From assembly GCF_036850765.1 (NCBI RefSeq), contig NC_089493.1, forward strand, positions 192,962,706 to 193,026,705: a stretch of DNA of 64,000 nt. The letters are read 5' to 3'. The position numbers and the translations under genes are program-made. Below are positions 57,245-64,000 of the stretch, piece after piece. A model generated the notes under the pieces. That model saw nothing but the letters and a program-made list of their open reading frames with translations. It did no database searches and had not been told where the DNA came from. Source of the DNA: Saccopteryx bilineata. Its lineage: Eukaryota > Chordata > Mammalia > Chiroptera > Emballonuridae. Each line of letters opens with the position of its first letter. Positions within the stretch are counted from its first letter, which is position 1.

Positions 57245-58190
57245 GCCACGTTTACTAAGCTGAGAATTAAGGTAAGCACTTAATTCTGGTCAATTTTAGG
57301 TCACATGCTGCCAAGGACAGCTCCCAGCATTGAGAATTTCACGCTCCTTTCTCGTGGGGCTTCCACTAAGGAGGGGCTTCCAGTGATGCAGGCCATGAAC
57401 ACAGCACCATCGTTGCGGGGAAGGACAATGTGATGGTTTTTCCCGCTCCGGCCTTGACCTCTCGCTCCTAGGCTAGGCCTCTCAGTGAAAGGGCCACCAT
57501 ACTGCTCTCTCTACCCAGTGTGTTTCCATTTTTACACTTTGATGTAGTTTCTGCTGCTCATTGTGAAAGACATAGGATATAGGAAAATCAGAATTTATAT
57601 CTTATATTGTATATCAATTTGAATCACATCCTTTTAAAGAGGTGCAATCCAAAAATGATGGTTTCCCTTTAAGTGCAAAACTTGACATTGTATGAATTGT
57701 ACTTTCCATTAAGCCTGTTGCAAACCCAGCCTGAATTGTTTGCAGTCCCAAGGAATCCCTCCTGGTATAAAATTTGATGCTACTGTTGGCCACGCACGTT
57801 TTGGTGCGTTTCCTTCCCGCCCCGCCCCACCCCTCTCCTCCACCTCTGGTTTGGTATGATGGAGTGAGATCACAGGAGAGAGAAATGAAGTTCCAGATTT
57901 CACTCGGGGCCCCTACAAGCTGGCTGGTGCACGTGGTTGACTTCACCACTCCGTTTGCTCAGTTTCAGTAGTACCTGGCTCCATTGCACAGCGTTGTTGG
58001 GAGGCCCAATGGGTATGGGACTTCAAAGGGTTCAGTACACAGCAGGCACAGTAATGTTTCACAGCTGGGAAAATGGTGGCTATCAGATAATACTAAATGA
58101 TTGTATGCCATGCGTTAGACTTTATTTATTAGTACATGTGATTTTTTTTTATTTTGAGAACATACTTGGGATCCTCCTGGAAGCACAGTG
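57245..58190. other. intergenic, unique-looking DNA
   Basis: No repeat recognised. 57,540-57,800 is AT-rich and non-repetitive (candidate conserved non-coding element). No exon supported. Confidence 0.5.
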
Positions 58191-58197
58191 TTCACCC

Positions 58198-58300
58198 TGC
58201 TTTCTTTCTTTCTTTCTTTCTTTCCTTCCTTCCTTCCTTCCTTCCTTCCTTCCTTCCTTCCTTCCTTCCTTCCTTCCTTCCCTCCTTCCTTCCTTTCTTT
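58198..58300. repeat. (CTTT)n/(CTTC)n microsatellite at a SINE tail
   Basis: About 6 CTTT units, then about 18 CTTC units, then a T-rich junction to the SINE at 58,303. It lies inside the SINE's target duplication, so it is an expanded poly(A) tail. Confidence 0.95.
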
Positions 58301-58302
58301 TT

Positions 58303-58676
58303 TGTATTTTTCTGAAGCTGGAAACGGGGAGAGACAGACTCCCGCATGCGCCCGACCGGGATCCACCCGGCACGCCCACCAGGGGTGACTCTCTGCCCAC
58401 CAGGGGCGATGCTCTGCCCCTCTGGGGCATCGCTCTGCAGCGACCAGAGCCACTCTAGCGCCTGGGGCAGAGGCCACAGAGCCATCCCCAGCGCCCGGGC
58501 CATCTTTGCTCCAATGGAGCCTTGGCTGCGGGAGGGGAAGAGAGAGACAGAGAGGAAGGCGCGGCGGAGGGGTGGAGAAGCAAATGGGCACTTCTCCTGT
58601 GTGCCCTGGCCGGGAATCGAACCCGGGTCCTCCGCACGCTAGGCCAACGCTCTACCGCTGAGCCAACCGGCCAGGG
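58303..58676 (-). mobile_element. tRNA-derived SINE, type A, with two modules
   Basis: Full-length antisense copy. The duplication ccctgctt(t/c)c flanks microsatellite plus SINE (58,195 and 58,676). Two 22-bp modules, each with a shortened G-run. Confidence 0.95.
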
Positions 58677-58869
58677 CCCTGCTTCCTTTTACTATAAAAT
58701 ATATCCTAAAGCTAAGTCCTGAAACTCAGGACACTGTGACTGGTTTGGGGGTGCATTTCAAAATCGTGAAATATAGCATGCTATATACACATACAAAAGA
58801 ATATTGCAACATGCTGTGTAAGTTATATCTCAGTTACAAAGTTGAACAATATTTTAATAAAGAACACAT

Positions 58870-59136
58870 TATACGTATGGTTTACACTACAGAATAAAAC
58901 AGTGGACTCCTGAATATCCATCACCCAGACCAAGAGATAGACCTAAGCTTCCCCACACCCCCACCCACTGTGTTCTGCTTTCTTTCCCGCAGCGACAATG
59001 GCTGTCTGGAGTTTGAGTTAGTCATTCCCTAGCTTTTCTTTATAGTTTCGACATCTAGATGCACATCCTAGCTAATTCATTTGGTATTACCCATTTTGAC
59101 CATTATGTATTGTAAATGGAATCTCATGGTCTATAT
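58870..59136 (-). mobile_element. L1 fragment, antisense (left part, split)
   Basis: 'gaatatccatcacccagacc' and 'catggtctatat' belong to an antisense L1 interrupted by the hAT element at 59,137; the right part resumes at 59,940. Confidence 0.7.
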
Positions 59137-59931
59137 CAGGCGTGGCCAACAGTTTTTGCCCCCTGGGCCAGATTAGAAAGAAAACTTTTTTCACAGGCTG
59201 GACAAAATATTAAAATTTAAAAATGTTAAATACAAAAATGATTCGTTTAAGTAAACAAAATTTTATTTTATTATATAATTTGTTTATGAATAAATGTGAG
59301 TGAAAAAAATTTAATATACAATATTATTTTAATAAAAATATATTTACATACTGTATAAATATCCAAACTGTATCACAATCAATCAAAACAATATTTAATT
59401 AATAGAATGAGCTTGAAGGGGTTATATTGCAAATAAAACAATTACTTCATTTTACAAACAGCCTGGACATGTTTTCAGTTATCAACTGCAGCTAGTGTCT
59501 ATGCTACAATGCCATTTGATTCAGCACACTTGACCACAAAAATAACAAATTGACCTTGGGTGCGCACTGGCAACCTTTGCCTAAAAGAATGTGGGTTTCA
59601 CATCGCCGCTAAACGTCAAACAGTTCATATCAAGTACAGATGAGTACAAAAGTTGTAAATCTTTATAATGGAATTTAAAAAAAAAAATAAAGAAGTATCG
59701 TGAATCCATTTGACCAATTATTGGAAGTTAACCCTAGATTAGTTACACGCGGAATTCTTTTCCGCGTATCACTATCTTCTTACATATCTCGATTTCCAAT
59801 AATCAAAGACGCTTCCGCTTCTGAGTAGCTGAGATTTTAAAGTAGCGGAGAATATTAAAAATTTAATCGCAGCCACATAAACTCATTACACGACCGGATC
59901 CGGCCCATGGGCCCTATATTGGCCATGCCTG
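59137..59931. mobile_element. 795-bp non-autonomous hAT element
   Basis: Ends CAGGCGTGGCCAAC and TTGGCCATGCCTG; approximate 8-bp duplication gtctatat / atctacat. AT-rich interior with no transposase frame. A third hAT family in the window. Confidence 0.88.
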
Positions 59932-59939
59932 ATCTACAT

Positions 59940-60365
59940 GCTTCAGTGACACTTCTTTTGCTCACCGTTGCACATGGCTCATCTTTGAGATTGATTCGTG
60001 TTGACCAGTGTGGCTGAGACACCTTCATTTTTCACTGCTGTATACTATTCCACTGCGTGAGTCTCCTACAACTTACTTATCCATTCAACTGTTGGTAGGA
60101 GTTGGGGTTGTTTCCAGTCTATATACTATTACATATAGGCTGTTTGGATCTTCATTACACATGTCTCCAGGATCACATATACAAAAATATTCCTGGGATA
60201 GTTTTGTATTCTAGACATGGAATTGTTGGAGCTGAGAGATTTAGAGTCAACTTTATGAAGGTATTCCAAACTGTCTTCTAAAATCTTTATTACTTCGACC
60301 TCTCCCAGAGGAAGAGTTCTTATCGGTGCCTACTCTCCTGACGGCTCTAACTTTTGCCAGTCTGG
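59940..60365 (-). mobile_element. L1 fragment, antisense (right part, split)
   Basis: 'gctgtatactattccactgc', 'ttatccattcaactgttggt', 'gacatggaattgttggagct' continue the L1 broken at 59,136. Confidence 0.8.
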
Positions 60366-60514
60366 GGGTGAATTATAGCATCTCAGCATGACTTTTTGTT
60401 TTGTAGCTAATGCACAGATCAGCTATATTGACATATGTTGGGGCCATGTGTTCTTCCTGCTCCATGAAATATCCCTGTTCATTTTTCTTGCCTAGTTTGC
60501 TCTTGGGAGTAATT

Positions 60515-61080
60515 CCTATTCATTCAGTCATCGCATTTTACTAAGCATCAACAAGTGCCAGCATTCTTCTAGATGCTCAGGATACATCACTGACCAAAAC
60601 AGTACGTTAAAAGTTGAGAAGGGCTAAAGATAAAAGGGGGGGATGGCAGGAGTATGTGGGGTTGCAATTTTACTTTTTTTTGTGGCAGAGAGAGTCAGAG
60701 AGGGACAGACAGACAGGAAGGGAGAGAGATGAGAAACATAAATTCTTCGTTGCAGCTCCTTTATTCATTGATTGCTTTCTCATATGTGCCTTGACCAGGG
60801 GGCTACAGTGGACCGAGTGACCCCTTGCTTGAGCCAGCGACCTCGAGCACTCAAGCTGGGGACTTTGGGGTCTCGAACCTGGGTCCTCCGCGTCCCAGTT
60901 CGAAGCTCTATCCATTGTGCCACCGCCTGGTCAGGTGCAGTTTTAAAAATGATAGGATGGGTCCTAGGATAAGGTGACATAAACAGACGAAGCATTAACT
61001 ATCTGGGGAAAGTCATTTCAAGCAAAGGGAACAACCAGTGCAAAGGCCCTGAGGCAGGAGTGTGGCAGACTTGTGTGACA
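60515..61080 (-). mobile_element. ancient L2-like repeat, antisense, split by a SINE
   Basis: 'ctaagcatcaacaagtgcca' at the left and 'aaccagtgcaaaggccctga' at the right are antisense landmarks of an ancient repeat; the type-B SINE at 60,673 interrupts it. Confidence 0.5.
60673..60935 (-). mobile_element. tRNA-derived SINE, type B, long form
   Basis: Same layout as the copy at 5,690 (catatgtgccttgacc; head complement ending 'caccgcctggtcagg'). Duplication tgca(a/g)tttta. Confidence 0.92.
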
Positions 61081-61089
61081 AACCTCTAA

Positions 61090-62330
61090 AAAGCTGAGGA
61101 AACCAGTTTGGGGGGAGAAGCAGAGCTCATGTGAGTCAGTGTTGCAAATGAGATTTCTGCAAGTTGGTGTTTGCGTGGGGAGGGGATAGTGGGGGCATGA
61201 ACTGGAGAGAAGAGGGTTTGGTATTAGCACTCAGCATGGCTGCTGCCTGGTTGCAGACAGGGCACATTTTCTTCATCTGTAAAGTGGAGTTCCATGGTGA
61301 GCTGCTGATTCTGAGATTCTGATGACCTCTCGCAGACAGAGGGCGAGGGACAAGCCTGGAAGGCCCCATGGAGGCTGACTCACCCCTACTCCCCTGCCTG
61401 TGGGACCCCAGAGTGGAGCTTAGGATCTGGGCAGAACAGATGGGACTGTCTCTGAATAGTCTCCATGAGTTCCTTTTCTCTCCTGAGTGGCACTGGGCTG
61501 GGCTGCATAGCCACAGGGATGACTTTGCGGTCCAGCCAAGACAGGTGTGTCTCAGAGTACCTCTCCCAACCTTGATCCCTCGGCTCGCCTCCCTGTGCCA
61601 CCCGCCCCCCTTCCCAGGGTCCCCGGGGCTGCCTGGCTTGTGTTGTAGCCACTGGATCACAACAAACAGACACCCTGAGACGGGGGAGCAGGCCCTGAGA
61701 GGGGAAACCCGACTCCCGCCGCTCCTGGAGCCGGAGGGTCTGGAGGCCTGCGAGTTGCGGTTCTCCAGCTTGCCAGATGATGAGAATCACCTGGTCACCA
61801 GTGCGGTTTTGCAGGCGCCCTGTCCTGGGGAGTCTCGTTCAAGGCAGGGCTTTAGACTTATCCCAGCCTCCAGTAGTTTGTGTCTTCAGGCTACTTTGAG
61901 AACCTCTGAGAGTGGTTTAAAGAGCCAGGGCTCTGGTTGAACCGTCTGGATTTGAGCACGCCTCCTTCCTCCACCCCCACCACAGTCCACACTTCTAGAG
62001 TGGCTCAGGTGGGCAATGCCCTGAGCTTTGGTGTGTTTTCATTTTCCTCCTTGGGAAAAGACAGCATGAGATTTGCAGAGGCAGCGCTGAGCCCCGGGCC
62101 TGGCATGAAGTAAGCACGAACAGATGTTAGGTGGTGGTCTGTACTGTTATCCCATGCAGCTGTGTGTCAGAGCAGGGTGGGCAGCCATTGGTGGCTCTGG
62201 GTGAGTCAGCGTGTCAAGCCTGCTCCCTTCCCACTTCAGTAAGCTCTCCTGAGAAGCAGTGGAGTGGGACATGGGGACCAGACTGCCCTCCCCCCCAGTC
62301 CAGGAATCCCAGCTGTCATGCCTTCCCCAC
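61090..62330. other. intergenic, no gene seen
   Basis: MIR-like pieces near 61,240-61,320 and 61,930-62,130. Open frames of up to 190 codons at 61.4-61.9 kb have no recognised domain. Confidence 0.5.
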
Positions 62331-62334
62331 TGTG

Positions 62335-62745
62335 AGGTCTTCCCCACTGTGGGTAAGTCACTTCTCTCTGTGCCTCAGTTTCCTCCCCTGCCCAAAGTGA
62401 AGAATAATTATGCCTACCTGATGTGCTTGTTATGCCCCACACATAACAATTTTCACAGAATTATTAGCTACTTTTATTACTGTACTCTTTAATCAATTGA
62501 CAAATTGATTAAATGTGAGCTGGGGATGGACCCACACTGTGCTTTGGGACTCGGGAGCCAGACTGCCTGGGGTTTTCTGTAAGCTACGGCAACTGAGGAG
62601 CTGTGTGACCTTGGGCAGGTTACTCCACCTCTGGGGGCCTATAATCTATTTCCTCAAAGGTGTGAAAAAGGATTAGATGGGTTCTCTTTGTAAAGAGGTC
62701 AGGACAGTGCCTGGCATGTGGTAAACTCTATGATGATAAACAAAT
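62335..62745 (+). mobile_element. two tandem MIR fragments, sense
   Basis: The first (62,335-62,440) has 'gtgcctcagtttcctcccct'. The second (62,535-62,745) has 'gctgtgtgaccttgggcagg', 'agtgcctggcatgtggtaaa' and is the best MIR in the window. Confidence 0.8.
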
Positions 62746-62749
62746 GAAA

Positions 62750-64000
62750 TCCAAGCCACCTGCCCTTTCTTCCAGGACCTCAGTCTAGAGTGGAAGTCAG
62801 CGAGATCTAAGGACAGCAGGGCTGTCCCTCCCATCCAGGCAGGGAGCCTGAACCTGAAATATTCCCCAGAGGAGGTGAGGGGGCCCGGCCCAGGAAGGAC
62901 AGGGTTCTACTGCGTCCAGTTTCCGGGTCTGCGGTGTGCGGGCGGGTTTGCCGCGTTCTTTTAATACAGGTATTGAGATAAACAACATCTGCTGATGTAA
63001 GAGGGAAATCTGTACAAAACGAGAAGATGGAAGAAGCTATTCCGATTTGGCAAAATCTGTGTCCGCCGGCTGGGAACGACGCAAGGACGTGATAGGACCG
63101 GGCACAGCTGGGCGCAGAGCGGCGAGGTGGTCTGGTCTCTCCTTCCTGGACCCCCAGGCTTAGCTCTGCTCTGCGAGCTTGCGCTGGGCTCCACCCCAGC
63201 CCCGGGGGACCAGCATCTTTCTTTTGAATGTCACGGTTTATCTCTCACTATTTAACTGTGGCGTATGCTTTTTTTTTTTTTCTTTTAAAGAAACTGTTAA
63301 CTCTAACTAGTTCCCTATGAGCCCCCCGTGCTCCGGGCAGGCGTGCGGAGCCAGCCCGCACCACCCCAACCTCCGAGCACTTTGCCACCTGGAAGGCGCC
63401 CAGTTCCCCTTTGTTTTCCACTTCCCTGCCCTGGCTGAACCGTCTGGCTCTGCACGCGTCGCTTATATAACAATTGAAAAACCAGACAATACTACTTACT
63501 TAATTTGGGAGGGGATCGCTATGCGAACATGGGGGTTGTTAGTTTAGGATTACTTCTGACCCTGAGACTCAGCCAGACGCCCTGGCTCCTGGTCCCAACA
63601 CCCTCCACTGAGCAAGAGCCCGGGGGGCCTCCCAGAACCCCGAGCACTACAGTTTGCCCCGTAACGAGGCTGAATGTGACCCCTGAGATCCTTGCTGCCC
63701 CGGTGAGAGCAGTGGAGCTGGCGGGGCAGTGGCCCAGAGAGGTGGCCCTCTGTATCTTACAGACAACAAACGCTCTTTCTCAAAAAAGCCCCCCTCTGCC
63801 CCACTCTTCAGTGTGGCGGGTGGACTGCCCAGCTCAGCTCGTAGAAAATGTATGACCTTGATCATTGATTAACCTCTGGTTCTCAGTTTCCTGCCTTGCT
63901 AATAAAGATGAACTGGAAAGCATTTATGTATTTTTTTCTTATTGTAAAGCAGTTAGCCCTGGCATTTGATGTGCCCAGTGCCAGCCCAGCCACTGTTATC
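62750..64000. other. intergenic, unique-looking DNA
   Basis: No recognised mobile element; a T12 run at 63,270. 62,960-63,060 and 63,225-63,540 are non-repetitive and contain GATA-like sites (tgagataaac) and a TATA-like 'gcttatataac'. No exon supported. NKX2-5 would be expected beyond the window end. Confidence 0.45.

Noticed and set aside
53016..57279. Minus-strand open frames of 1,379 and 1,370 codons
   Set aside because: They are translations of the pentamer array, using only a few residues (T, P, H, S, L), and two overlapping frames are equally open. No start context, domain or complexity.
2468..61000. tRNA genes at SINE heads (A and B boxes)
   Set aside because: All lie at the start of SINE bodies with target duplications; they are tRNA-derived retroposons, not functional tRNA genes.
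62750..64000. An NKX2-5 exon at the window end
   Set aside because: No homeodomain or NK2-specific sequence seen on either strand; synteny places that gene further downstream.

Overview
The window is mammalian nuclear DNA, almost certainly from a bat. Two tRNA-headed SINE families, non-autonomous hAT elements with intact 8-bp target duplications and a Tc1/mariner-type MITE lie among ancient L1, L2, MIR and MaLR debris. The SINEs match neither the vespertilionid Ves consensus nor the Rhin-1 type of horseshoe bats as I remember them. They look most like those of emballonurid (sac-winged) bats; that family-level guess is low to moderate confidence.

Two protein-coding genes are supported, both on the plus strand. 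From 1 to about 12,760 lies the 3' end of CREBRF: its last two coding exons (1184-1306 and 7179-7294) and a 3' UTR of about 5.45 kb. From about 16,290 to 25,130 lies a complete BNIP1 (SEC20) gene. It has a CpG-island promoter, six coding exons joined by GT-AG introns with matching phases, a 228-residue product and an AATAAA-terminated 3' UTR. CREBRF followed by BNIP1 on one strand is the conserved mammalian order; the next gene expected is the cardiac regulator NKX2-5, which is not reached here.

From about 25.1 kb to the end (39 kb) I find no supportable coding gene. This intergenic desert holds three large tandem arrays. The first is a CpG-rich 38-bp minisatellite at 30.1-31.3 kb. The second, at 37.7-39.45 kb, has 35/38/39-bp units and appears to have grown from an L1 fragment. 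The third is a strand-asymmetric pentamer array of about 4.1 kb at 53.17-57.24 kb, built of GAGGT/GTGGT/GAGCT units and resembling immunoglobulin switch DNA. All long open frames downstream of BNIP1 are translations of these arrays, not genes.

The most interesting signals are regulatory or structural. A 22-bp CTCF-core-like module in the main SINE varies from one to three copies between insertions. An LTR-free, SINE-free CREBRF 3' UTR stands out against dense SINE insertion elsewhere. Inverted SINE pairs lie inside and around BNIP1 exon 3. MEF2/TATA-like and GC-box motifs occur just downstream of BNIP1, in what may be the NKX2-5 regulatory domain.
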